Of a DNA stretch of 64,000 nucleotides, positions 27,424-35,863 are shown piece after piece (within the stretch, counting starts at the first letter, position 1; every line of letters starts with the position of its first letter). A model generated the notes under the pieces. That model did not search any database. It saw only the letters and a list, made by a program, of their open reading frames with translations, and was not told where the DNA came from. Position numbers and translations under genes: made by a program. Source of the stretch: Anabaena sp. PCC 7108 (GTDB lineage: Bacteria > Cyanobacteriota > Cyanobacteriia > Cyanobacteriales > Nostocaceae); contig NZ_KB235896.1 of assembly GCF_000332135.1 (NCBI RefSeq), positions 1,995,403 to 2,059,402 on the forward strand. The letters run 5' to 3'.

Positions 27424-28179
27424 CTAATTCAAGAAAACTGAACCATTTGCTTGAATTATCATGGCACTTTTATCCTGGTTAATATCAGTTGTTTCTTTAA
27501 ATGTGATTTCTAAGGTTCCTTTTTCCTTAGCAGCTTTAGGAATCACCATGAGTAGTCCTCTGTCTTCTCGTTGAAATGTCACTGTTACTGGTGTGCTTAA
27601 ACCTCTTAAATTCGTGCTTGACTTCCCTGCTAATATGCGTGGTGCTGTATCACCAATCACTTGGTAAGTGACATCTGCGCCAGTATCATTAATTAACATG
27701 ATATTTGCTTTACTATTCGCCAACACAATTGTCGCACTGGGTTCTTGTCTTTGTTCTGGTGCTGGTGACTGTAACCTACTGTTAGGAGAACGGGTTTGTA
27801 ATGCTTGTTCTGGGGGGATTATGGAGGTTCCTCGCTGAAAACCTCGTTGAGAAAGATTATAGGGACTTTCATTAAAAATACGAGGATTGGGATTAAGTAC
27901 TGAGGGTAGTTCACCACCAACACCTAAGCCCATTTGATTTGGTAAGGGGGTGACAGGAATTAGTCCTTGTTTCATGAATTGCAGAGTTAAAGCATTGGGA
28001 GGACATCCAGCGGGAACTAATACCCGATTGTTATGTGGTTCTTCATAGAAAATTTTGGGACATGGATTAACTTTAGAAGTAATTTCTTTTGCCATAATTT
28101 TTTGCGGGATGGCTGGTAAACTAATCAGTAATCCACCACAAATAGTCCCAAGTAATTGAGAACACTTGTTAATATTCAT
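27424..28179 (-). CDS. Exported protein of unknown function
   Basis: About 251 residues from the ATG at 28179, chosen because AGGA lies nine bases upstream; the frame is open 13 codons further. The first 30 residues are a signal peptide (LLGTICGGLLISLPAIPQ). The mature protein has two cysteines (VNPCPKIF and PAGCPPNAL), a proline-rich low-complexity middle and a C-terminal beta-rich region (SATIVLANSKANIMLINDTG). No family recognised. Periplasmic or outer-membrane location is inferred. Confidence 0.68.
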   Translation of the reverse strand: MNINKCSQLLGTICGGLLISLPAIPQKIMAKEITSKVNPCPKIFYEEPHNNRVLVPAGCPPNALTLQFMKQGLIPVTPLPNQMGLGVGGELPSVLNPNPRIFNESPYNLSQRGFQRGTSIIPPEQALQTRSPNSRLQSPAPEQRQEPSATIVLANSKANIMLINDTGADVTYQVIGDTAPRILAGKSSTNLRGLSTPVTVTFQREDRGLLMVIPKAAKEKGTLEITFKETTDINQDKSAMIIQANGSVFLN

Positions 28180-28361
28180 TGTTTTTGATCCTGTAAAAAT
28201 ATTGATGATTAGAGGCAAGAAAATAGAGTTTAATCAAAAATTTTATAAATTACTTTTTTAATTTTGACAAATGTGATGCTTTCAAATTTTAACTAATTCG
28301 ATAGTAATCTACTAGTACATTTATCTTCATCTATCACAAGAAACAAATGTTGATTTAAGAG

Positions 28362-29789
28362 TTAATTCTCAAGAGAGATTGGTAAAGTGACAATGAAGGT
28401 AGTACCTTTACCAAGGACACTATCAACTTGAATTTGACCTTGATGATGTTCGACAATAGCTTGTGCGATCGCTAAACCCAATCCAGAACCTGTAGTAGTG
28501 GCTGTAGATGTCTTAGCAATCTGATGAGTACGGGCAGGATCAACCCGATAAAAACGGTCAAACAATTGCGGTAAAGACTCGGAGGGAATTCCAATTCCTG
28601 TATCACTAACTTTAATTTGTAAATGAGAATTGGTGTAACGGAGTCCTATCACATCTATCCGTGTTAATTCTACTTTCACCTCTCCTCTAACTGGGGTATA
28701 TTGCAAAGCATTACCAATCAAATTTGTACATAACCGCACTATTTGATCCCAGTTTCCCATTAGCATAAACCAATCTTCTAATAATTCGGGGTTGAGTTCT
28801 AAAGGAGGATCAACTAAATTCAGAGTCAGAGTAATTTCTTTTTCCGCAGCCAATAATTGTTGTTCTTCTACTACTTCCATTAACAAAGCATCAAGGGGAC
28901 AATGTGAAAAAACATCTTTGCTAATACCACTATCTTGTCGTGCGAGAAAAAGTAAATCATTGACTAATCTACCCAAGCGCTGGGTAAGACGTTCTATGAG
29001 TTTTAATTGTTGTCGATAATGTACAGCATGATTTCCTTCTACCGCAGCTAATTCTAAATCAGCCAACGCAACTTGGACATTAGTTTGAATTAAAGCAATG
29101 GGACTTCTCAATTCATGGGAAGCATCAGCAGTAAATTGCTTGAGACGTTGGTAAGATTCACCGACAGGTTCCATGGCTTTACCCGAAAGAAACCAACCAC
29201 TAGCAGCGACTGACAGCAACATTAACCCAGTACCCAAAGCTAAATCAAATATCAACTGACGACTAGGTTTAGTGACTTCAAACCAGGGATGACTTACGCG
29301 TAGATATCCTAGTACTTGTCTGCCATTTTCTATTCTTTGAGTGACTTGTCTTAATAAAAGTGCTGAGTCTTGAATGTTGAGTATTGAGTGAGGATTACTA
29401 TCAGCCCATTGCCTCATTCCCAATACGCGCACAGTTTCCCCGTTAGAATTATTATGAATAGGAATATCTAAAGGTTCAGAGAGAGTTGACCAAAGTAATT
29501 TTCCCGTGGGGCTAAACCATTCTAGGTCAATGCGATCATCTTCTGTAGTATCAGCATTATTACGAAAACTAGCTTCTACGTTAACGCGGAGTTGATGAGA
29601 TTGAAAGTTGATGGGTTCAATGACAAGCGATCGCTCGACAACTTCCACTACATGATTTAAAGTATCATCAATCCTTTCCACTAGGGTGCTGCGTACATAT
29701 AAATACACTCCAGTAGCAAATAGTAGAAGCAATACAGCCGTTACAGCAGTATACCAGAGGGCAAGGCGGCGACGAGTAGCTTGAAACAT
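28362..29789 (-). CDS. Membrane sensor histidine kinase, RppB-like
   Basis: About 475 residues. Two membrane helices (about residues 12-32 and 175-198) flank a periplasmic sensor of about 140 residues. The kinase core then shows the H box FTADASHELRSPIALIQ, the N box LIGNALQYTP, G1 KVSDTGIGIP, the F box LFDRFYRVD and G2 TGSGLGLAIAQAIVEHH. It resembles the cyanobacterial RppB/NrsS/ManS group, which senses redox or metals. The usual partner response regulator gene is not adjacent, so this kinase is an orphan here. It is divergent from ppk1 with a 153-base gap. Confidence 0.88.
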   Translation of the reverse strand: MFQATRRRLALWYTAVTAVLLLLFATGVYLYVRSTLVERIDDTLNHVVEVVERSLVIEPINFQSHQLRVNVEASFRNNADTTEDDRIDLEWFSPTGKLLWSTLSEPLDIPIHNNSNGETVRVLGMRQWADSNPHSILNIQDSALLLRQVTQRIENGRQVLGYLRVSHPWFEVTKPSRQLIFDLALGTGLMLLSVAASGWFLSGKAMEPVGESYQRLKQFTADASHELRSPIALIQTNVQVALADLELAAVEGNHAVHYRQQLKLIERLTQRLGRLVNDLLFLARQDSGISKDVFSHCPLDALLMEVVEEQQLLAAEKEITLTLNLVDPPLELNPELLEDWFMLMGNWDQIVRLCTNLIGNALQYTPVRGEVKVELTRIDVIGLRYTNSHLQIKVSDTGIGIPSESLPQLFDRFYRVDPARTHQIAKTSTATTTGSGLGLAIAQAIVEHHQGQIQVDSVLGKGTTFIVTLPISLEN

Positions 29790-29858
29790 TTTTACAACTC
29801 CGAGAAAATCTCCCAGATATTTGGCAAAATCTCAATTTTCTGTAAGATCAGTCCGACT

Positions 29859-29888
29859 GTTAAAGTTCACTTAACTAAAACTTACTAT
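29859..29888. promoter_or_regulatory. Possible Pho box upstream of ppk1
   Basis: Three imperfect 8-bp direct repeats spaced 11 bp apart start at 29859, 29870 and 29881 (GTTAAAGT, CTTAACTA, CTTACTAT). This is the spacing of the cyanobacterial SphR/PhoB box, whose repeat I recall as CTTAACCT. It sits 55 bases before ppk1 and 70 before the divergent kinase gene. Confidence 0.4.
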
Positions 29889-29942
29889 ATTAATAGAGTC
29901 CCCTAAGTTAAATAGGTGATATCTAGTAGGATTTAAATAATT

Positions 29943-32108
29943 ATGGCAAAATCCAAAAAGAGCAACCCTAGCACTAATCTAAGTGATTCACAATATTATA
30001 TAAATCGTGAGTTAAGTTGGTTAGAGTTTAATAGTAGGGTATTACATGAAGCTTGCGATGCGCGTACACCTCTCCTAGAACGCCTGAAATTTTTAGCAAT
30101 CTTCAGTTCTAATTTAGATGAGTTCTTCATGGTGCGGATTGCGGCTTTAAAGCAGCAAGTAGAAGCAAAAGTCAATCTACTCACTCCTGACGGTCGCACA
30201 CCACAACAACAGTTAGATGATATTCGCCTCAAACTCAGTCCTCAAGTTACAAAACAGAACGAACAGTTTGAACAAGTACTGCAACCTCTGTTGGCAAGTG
30301 AGGGGATTTATATCCTCGATTACATAGAACTGAATCAAAAACAACGGAATTATCTAGATAACTATTTTGAAGAACAAATTTTCCCCGTTTTGACACCTCT
30401 GGCTGTTGATCCTAGTCATCCTTTTCCTTACATTTCTAATCTCAGTTTAAATCTAGCGGTAGTTCTCAAAAACCCAGATACAGAAGAAGAATTTTTTGCG
30501 AGAGTCAAAGTCCCCAAAGTCTTACCGCGATTTTTGCCCTTACCTCCAGATTTGGGAATTCGTCAAGATGGACAACCCGTTCACTGGTCAGGTGTACCAT
30601 TAGAACAAGCGATCGCACATAATTTAGAATCTCTATTTCCGGGGATGAATATTCAAGAATATCACCCCTTCCGCATTACTCGTGATGCTGACCTAGAATT
30701 AGAAGAAGATGAAGCAGAAGACCTGTTATTGGCAATTGAACAGGAACTCCGCAAACGTCGTATGGGTGGCACTCCGGTACGGTTAGAAATTAAATCCCAA
30801 ACTCCAGAATCTGTGCGTTCCAGGTTATTACAAGATTTGGAATTAACCGAAAAAGATATCTATGAAGTAGACGGTCTTTTGGGATTGCGAGACTTAATGT
30901 ATTTTATGGCTTTGCCTCTTCCAGAACTCAAAGATACACCACGTCAATCTGTAGTACCTCCACGCTTACAACGCCTCAGAGAACCAAGTGTAGATCCAAA
31001 TGTATTGGAACTGGAAGAAGGAAAAGACTTTTTTTCCATAATTCGGGAAAAAGATTTGCTGGTACATCATCCCTATCAATCTTTTTCCGGAACAGTAGAA
31101 CGCTTTATTGCTAGTGCTGCCCATGATCCCAATGTGTTAGCCATCAAAATGACTCTTTACCGCACTTCTGGTGACTCACCGATTGTGAACGCCTTAATTG
31201 CTGCTGCTGAAAATGGTAAACAAGTTTCTGTGTTGGTGGAATTAAAAGCGCGGTTTGATGAAGAAAATAATATTTACTGGGCTAGGCGTTTAGAAAGAGT
31301 TGGTGTTCATGTTGTTTATGGTTTAGTGGGGCTAAAAACCCATAGCAAAATTGTTCTGGTCGTGCGGCGTGAAAAAGACCGGATACGCCGTTATGTGCAT
31401 ATTGGTACGGGCAACTATAATCCGAAAACAGCTAGACTGTATACCGATTTAGGATTGTTTAGTTGTCGGGAAGAATTGGGCGCTGATTTAACAGATGTGT
31501 TTAACTTTTTAACGGGATATTCTCGCCAAAAGTCTTATCGAGAAATATTAGTAGCCCCAGTCAATATGCGCGATCGCTTTCTTGAACTAATTAACCGAGA
31601 AATCGAAAATGTCAAAAATGGCTTTTCAGGTCGCATTGTCGCTAAAATGAATGCCCTCGTCGATCCGCAAACCATCGCTACTTTATATGCAGCCTCCCGC
31701 GCTGGAGTTCAAATTGATTTGATTATCCGTGGTATTTGCTGTTTGCGTCCAGGACTCAAGGATATCAGCGAGAATATTCGCGTTATTAGCATCATTGGCC
31801 GATTTTTAGAACACTCTCGCGTTTTTTACTTTCATAACAATGGTCAAGAAGAAATATATATTGGTAGTGCTGACTGGATGCGCCGCAATTTAGACAGACG
31901 GGTAGAAGTCATTACCCCCATTAAAGACCAAGATATTGCTAAGGATTTGCAGGAAATTTTGGGAATTATGTTGGCAGATAATCGTCAAGCTTGGGATTTA
32001 CAACCTGATGGGAGTTATATCCAAAGGCGTGCTGGTGAAGATTCTCCAGAAACTCATTCACAACAAACTCTGATGTCGATGGTATTACGTTCTGTCGGCA
32101 TAATTTAA
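29943..32108 (+). CDS. ppk1: Polyphosphate kinase 1
   Basis: About 721 residues, the normal PPK1 length. It starts with YINRELSWLEFNSRVLHEA, the family N-terminal domain, continues with the head domain (LTPLAVDPSHPFPYISNLS), and ends with the two phospholipase D-like domains. The phosphorylated histidine is in LKTHSKIVLVVR, and the second conserved histidine in RFLEHSRVFYF. HIGTGNYNPKTARLYTDLGL is also diagnostic. The enzyme reversibly polymerises the terminal phosphate of ATP into polyphosphate granules. A possible Pho box precedes it, which fits phosphate control. Confidence 0.97.
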   Translation: MAKSKKSNPSTNLSDSQYYINRELSWLEFNSRVLHEACDARTPLLERLKFLAIFSSNLDEFFMVRIAALKQQVEAKVNLLTPDGRTPQQQLDDIRLKLSPQVTKQNEQFEQVLQPLLASEGIYILDYIELNQKQRNYLDNYFEEQIFPVLTPLAVDPSHPFPYISNLSLNLAVVLKNPDTEEEFFARVKVPKVLPRFLPLPPDLGIRQDGQPVHWSGVPLEQAIAHNLESLFPGMNIQEYHPFRITRDADLELEEDEAEDLLLAIEQELRKRRMGGTPVRLEIKSQTPESVRSRLLQDLELTEKDIYEVDGLLGLRDLMYFMALPLPELKDTPRQSVVPPRLQRLREPSVDPNVLELEEGKDFFSIIREKDLLVHHPYQSFSGTVERFIASAAHDPNVLAIKMTLYRTSGDSPIVNALIAAAENGKQVSVLVELKARFDEENNIYWARRLERVGVHVVYGLVGLKTHSKIVLVVRREKDRIRRYVHIGTGNYNPKTARLYTDLGLFSCREELGADLTDVFNFLTGYSRQKSYREILVAPVNMRDRFLELINREIENVKNGFSGRIVAKMNALVDPQTIATLYAASRAGVQIDLIIRGICCLRPGLKDISENIRVISIIGRFLEHSRVFYFHNNGQEEIYIGSADWMRRNLDRRVEVITPIKDQDIAKDLQEILGIMLADNRQAWDLQPDGSYIQRRAGEDSPETHSQQTLMSMVLRSVGII

Positions 32109-32310
32109 AATCCAATTGTCTCAGAAAAAAATTGTCCACACCTTAAAAAGGTACTAAATTAACTTCTTCAGGAAAACTTTATTTTTCTGAGCAATTCTTT
32201 AATGATTTTTCATATAAAACCCCAATATATTCAACCATAAGATAGAGTAAATACTGGCACTTATCCCCATAAACTATAAACATTAATGTCCATAATTTTT
32301 ATTGCTGAAA

Positions 32311-32724
32311 ATGTTAATGTTGTCTAGTCAGTCCTCTACCTTACGTGTTCTAGTGGTTGACGATCATGAACTGACTCGTTTAAGCCTAAAATTAGCTTTT
32401 ACTTGCCAAGAGAATATTCAAGTAGTGGGTTTAGCAAGTAATGGTCAAGAAGCTATTGAAATGTTTCAATTTCTTCGCCCTGATGTGATTGTTTTAGACT
32501 TACATATGCCAGTTATGGATGGTTGGAGTGCATCTCACCATATTAAAGCTATTTCTCCAAACACTCAAATCCTAGCTTACTCTTCCATTGAAGAAGCTCA
32601 TTTACAACGAACTAAAACAATGTCTGGCTTTGATGAAGTTTGCAAAAAAGAAGCTTCGACAACAGAACTCGTCGCTTTAGTCAGACAGTTAGGAAAACGT
32701 GCTGCTAATAGTTCCCTGTCGTGA
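32311..32724 (+). CDS. Single-domain response regulator (receiver only)
   Basis: About 137 residues from the ATG at 32311. The receiver fold has the acidic pocket VVDDHELTR, the phosphoacceptor in IVLDLHMPVMDGW, the conserved Ser (AYSSIEE) and the Lys (VCKKEAS). No output domain follows, so it acts through protein contacts like CheY or Spo0F. It follows ppk1 by about 200 bases. The receiver resembles the NarL type. No partner kinase is adjacent. Confidence 0.88.
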   Translation: MLMLSSQSSTLRVLVVDDHELTRLSLKLAFTCQENIQVVGLASNGQEAIEMFQFLRPDVIVLDLHMPVMDGWSASHHIKAISPNTQILAYSSIEEAHLQRTKTMSGFDEVCKKEASTTELVALVRQLGKRAANSSLS

Positions 32725-32747
32725 TCAACTGTGCAAATAGTTGGGTA

Positions 32748-32851
32748 ATATCACGTCCAGTTGAATACTTATCATTTAGACTGACGCTCAAGACGCGGAG
32801 ACACGGAGACGCGGAGATTTTTTTTGATAAGTGATTAGGCGGACATGATAT
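32748..32851. repeat. 104-bp interspersed element (family 2), copy 1
   Basis: Ends ATATCACGTCC and GGACATGATAT form imperfect terminal inverted repeats. The same 104-bp element in opposite orientation is at 47291-47394, nearly identical over the stretches GAATACTTATCATTTAGACT and TTTTGATAAGTGATTAG. No coding capacity and no clear target duplication. Confidence 0.8.
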
Positions 32852-32894
32852 GAGGAATATGGTTTTAGTAGAAGAAATTTATATGACTTTATAT

Positions 32895-32941
32895 GACGCT
32901 AAATAGCGTCGGTTTGACCGTAAATCTACGGATTACCGACG
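32895..32941. other. Two overlapping hairpins between convergent genes
   Basis: GACGCTAaaTAGCGTC (32895-32910) and CGTCGG ... CCGACG (32907-32941, with inner CCGTAaatcTACGG) share four bases, so only one can form fully at a time. The site lies between the receiver gene and the convergent gene at 32973. Confidence 0.6.
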
Positions 32942-32972
32942 CAATAATTATTAATTATAGCCCCAGTCCAGC

Positions 32973-33155
32973 TTAATTGAGTTCTGTTTCTGGAATGCTG
33001 CGTCTAAATTCATCGATTAGATCATCTAATTCTTCCAAAGCTTGATTCACGTCAACTCTCAAAGTCCCTAGATTGGGTTGTTCTAGTAGACTCAGCAGGT
33101 ACTCACGCTTACTTTGAACTGATGCAACTCGTTCCTTTATTGTCTGAAGATCCAT
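32973..33155 (-). CDS. Small coiled-coil protein, unknown
   Basis: About 60 residues from the ATG at 33155; an upstream start would add ten unlikely residues. The sequence MDLQTIKERVASVQSKREYL then LLSLLEQPNLGTL is one helical hairpin with an acidic second half. I believe it is conserved in cyanobacteria, but I cannot name the family. It is divergent from the DUF2854 gene. Confidence 0.6.
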   Translation of the reverse strand: MDLQTIKERVASVQSKREYLLSLLEQPNLGTLRVDVNQALEELDDLIDEFRRSIPETELN

Positions 33156-33277
33156 TATTTTTTTCCAATCTTTAACTATCTTCAAATTTAAAGTTAACGT
33201 AAAATGGGCTGAATTCTTATCTAATGTCTTCAGAATGATAAAACTAATATATGTAGGAATTATACTAATCTTAGATT

Positions 33278-33826
33278 ATGTTAGGCAAACTTTCTTTAGG
33301 AACACTCGGTTTATCCGTAGGTGGCATACTTATCATCACGGGTTTTATTGCTTATGGTGTGGATAATGCCACACTCAATCTGATCGGATTTTTCTATGGC
33401 TTTCCTCTATTTCTAGGTGGTCTAGCGCTGAAAGCTAATGAAATGAAGCCTATACCCTTCACTCAAAAAACGACAAATTCAGTATTGGAACTACGGAAGC
33501 AACAAGCTACTGTAACTCAAAATAAAATCCGCAAAGACATTACGCGATATTGCTATGGTCAAGAAGCTCACTTAGATACAGCACTTGCTTACTTAGGTCT
33601 GAGTCCTAGCGATGAAGAAAGACCATTAGTGACTGGTTTGCGAGAAATCGAAGTTAATGGATCTTATTGTATTATTTTAGAATTTGATTCGCCTCTCATA
33701 CCAATAGATATTTGGCACCAGAAACAAGAAAAAATGACCAAATACTTTGCTCCTAACGTTGAAGTAAAAATTACACAGCCAGGTGAAGATAAAATTGAAC
33801 TAGCTTTAATTACTACTCAATCCTGA
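33278..33826 (+). CDS. DUF2854 membrane protein
   Basis: About 182 residues with two hydrophobic helices near the start (LGTLGLSVGGILIITGFIAY and LIGFFYGFPLFLGGLAL), then a soluble domain with ITRYCYGQEAHLDTALAYLG, characteristic of DUF2854, shared by cyanobacteria and plastids. Thylakoid location is likely from the family's distribution. No function is established to my knowledge. Its 3' end runs into a tandem-repeat tract. Confidence 0.85.
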   Translation: MLGKLSLGTLGLSVGGILIITGFIAYGVDNATLNLIGFFYGFPLFLGGLALKANEMKPIPFTQKTTNSVLELRKQQATVTQNKIRKDITRYCYGQEAHLDTALAYLGLSPSDEERPLVTGLREIEVNGSYCIILEFDSPLIPIDIWHQKQEKMTKYFAPNVEVKITQPGEDKIELALITTQS

Positions 33827-34226
33827 GTGCTGAGTGCTGAGTCCTGAGTCCTGAGTCCTGAGTCCTGAGTCCTGAGTCCTGAGTGATGAGTCCTGAGTGA
33901 TGAGTCCTAAGTGCTGAGTCCTGAGTGATGAGTCCTGAGTGATGAGTCCTGAGTGATGAGTCCTGAGTCCTGAGTTATCTCTCTTTCTCCGTCTCCCCAC
34001 TTCTCCGCGTCTCCACTTCTCCGTCTCCCCACTTCTCCGTCTCCCCACTTCTCCGTGTCTCCACTTCTCCGCGTCCCCACTTCTCCGTGTCTCCACTTCT
34101 CCGCGTCCCCACTTCTCCGTGTCTCCACTTCTCCGTGTCCCCGCGTCCCCGCGTCCCCGCGTCCCCCCTTCTCCGTGTCTCCACTTCTCCGCGTCCCCGT
34201 CTCCCCGTCTCCCCGCGTCCTCTTCT
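33820..34226. repeat. Large short-tandem-repeat tract (two repeat types)
   Basis: Bases 33820-33975 are about 20 copies of the heptamer GAGTCCT and variants (GAGTGCT, GAGTGAT). Bases 33976-34226 are then imperfect CCACTTCTCCGTGTCT / CCGCGTCC units. The open frames across the tract (repeats of GDAEKW-type peptides) are by-products of the repeat and are not genes. Confidence 0.92.
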
Positions 34227-34228
34227 AA

Positions 34229-34489
34229 TCACTTTTCCAAACGTACTGCATACCACTGCAAATATTTTCCGGGGCCAATATCTAACTCACAACTAGTGTC
34301 AATTAAATATTGTGCTTGCTCTGATAGCAACTTAAATTTTTGGACATCGGGAGGTAAGTGCTCAAATTTAAGTTGTTGCAAGACATTTTCTAACTTTTCT
34401 AATAATTCGGAAGTCGTCAGAAATTGTTCTGGTTGATTAGTTTCCAGAATCACAAAATTATCTTGTTGATACATTAATGGATTTGGCAT
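34229..34489 (-). CDS. CRR7-like protein (chlororespiratory reduction 7 family)
   Basis: About 86 residues, soluble. The pattern YQQDNFVILETNQPEQFLT ... LPPDVQKF ... QAQYLIDTSCELDIGPGKYL then QWYAVRLEK matches the CRR7 family as I remember it. The plant member is needed for assembly of the chloroplast NDH complex; the cyanobacterial role is less clear. It lies 42 bases downstream of sasA in the same direction, so co-transcription is possible. Confidence 0.65.
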   Translation of the reverse strand: MPNPLMYQQDNFVILETNQPEQFLTTSELLEKLENVLQQLKFEHLPPDVQKFKLLSEQAQYLIDTSCELDIGPGKYLQWYAVRLEK

Positions 34490-34531
34490 TTATTAATTTA
34501 CTCATTAAAGTTTGTTACTAATAAATAATAA

Positions 34532-35719
34532 CTAAGATGGATAAACTGGTAAAGTAAAATGGAACCAGGCTCCACCATTGGGGGCTGAATCTACCCAAAT
34601 TTGACCATAGTGCGCCCGGATAATGCGTTGGCATAAAGAAAGACCCAGTCCATAGCCATCTGTTCCTTGATCACGTTGTAGGCGAAAATGATTTTCAAAG
34701 ATGCGATCGCGGTTTTCTTGAGGAATACCGGGGCCAGTATCGCCAATACTAAACTGTACTTTTTGAGTGGTGCGGTGTAGTCCAGCGAAGCTAATACAGC
34801 CCCCAGAAGGGGTGTATTTAATGGCATTATCCAAAAGATTGATTAGCACTTGGCGGATGCGTTCTGGATCTGCATATACACAAGGTAAGTCTTGAGGGAT
34901 ATCAGTTTCTATTCTTTGGGATTTAGCGATGTAGCGATCGCGCAATTCCTCCAAGACATCTAAACTAAGTTTACCCAATTGCAGTTTTTGTGGTGTGATC
35001 GGAAATTCTGTATCATTACCACGACCAACTTCTAAAAGATCAGCAATCATCCGATCAATAATCCTGGCTTGACTGCGAGCTTGTTTTAATAAATAAGCTG
35101 TCATAGCTGGTTTCAGACGTATAAAGTCACCTTTTTCGGGATTATAGTTAGATTGAAGAGTTTCGATAGCGATCGCCACAGCTGTCAAAGGATTACGCAG
35201 ATCATGTGCCAAAATCGCAATTACTCTATCTTTAAACTGTAGCTGTTCTTCCAGTTTCTCTTTTTCCTGTTTCAGGTGAAAAATTTCGTCTGAAAGTTTG
35301 ATTAGTTCGGCAGAAACGGCGACAGAACGAATTGTAGATTTAGGTGATGTCACCCAGACATTCTCATCTATACGTTCTTGTAAGTCTTCCTGTAACTTTA
35401 AGAATGCGTCTACAGCAGTTTGCCAGCGAGGCCACCAGGTTTTCACTTGGGCTATGATATTACTTCCAGCTAGGGTTTGCTGGGGTTCGGGATGAATTTT
35501 GACTAAAGCGGGGGTGGCTACCAATTTAAAATGTTCCGCTAAATATGGTTGCTGCCCGACATCAATGATTTGAAGTTCAAAACTATACTCAGCTTCTAAT
35601 TCTTTTAAGTAGGCGCGAATTCGCTGCACCTGTTGTCGGGACTTTGGCCGTCCATCAACAAACAGCAACAGTTGGAGTGGAGCCTCAGAATAGATAGGCT
35701 GATCCTGGGAAACTTGCAT
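34532..35719 (-). CDS. sasA: Circadian clock output histidine kinase SasA
   Basis: About 395 residues from the ATG at 35719 (a TTG nine codons upstream is less likely). The N-terminal 100 residues form the KaiB-like sensor domain ([20 protein letters not shown], then [14 protein letters not shown]), which binds KaiC. The kinase core has the H box [16 protein letters not shown] box [11 protein letters not shown]1 IGDTGPGIP and G2 [14 protein letters not shown]. No membrane segments, so it is soluble. SasA passes the clock state to the response regulator RpaA. Domain order and motifs fit SasA exactly. Confidence 0.95.
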   Translation of the reverse strand: MQVSQDQPIYSEAPLQLLLFVDGRPKSRQQVQRIRAYLKELEAEYSFELQIIDVGQQPYLAEHFKLVATPALVKIHPEPQQTLAGSNIIAQVKTWWPRWQTAVDAFLKLQEDLQERIDENVWVTSPKSTIRSVAVSAELIKLSDEIFHLKQEKEKLEEQLQFKDRVIAILAHDLRNPLTAVAIAIETLQSNYNPEKGDFIRLKPAMTAYLLKQARSQARIIDRMIADLLEVGRGNDTEFPITPQKLQLGKLSLDVLEELRDRYIAKSQRIETDIPQDLPCVYADPERIRQVLINLLDNAIKYTPSGGCISFAGLHRTTQKVQFSIGDTGPGIPQENRDRIFENHFRLQRDQGTDGYGLGLSLCQRIIRAHYGQIWVDSAPNGGAWFHFTLPVYPS

Positions 35720-35863
35720 GTAATCGTGTTTCAGCACTGGTAACAACCTGGCGACGCTTTACAGAAAGTAAAATAGACTGACGGTTGTCAATGATCGTTC
35801 TTTTCTTTCAATTTAATATCTATTTTAGATTTTTCGTACTCCTATCTGATCTGCGTTTTTGAC

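Noticed and set aside
33806-34436. Open frames across the tandem-repeat tract (repeated GDAEKW-like peptides and others)
   Set aside because: They are translations of simple repeats in several frames with no start signals; not genes.
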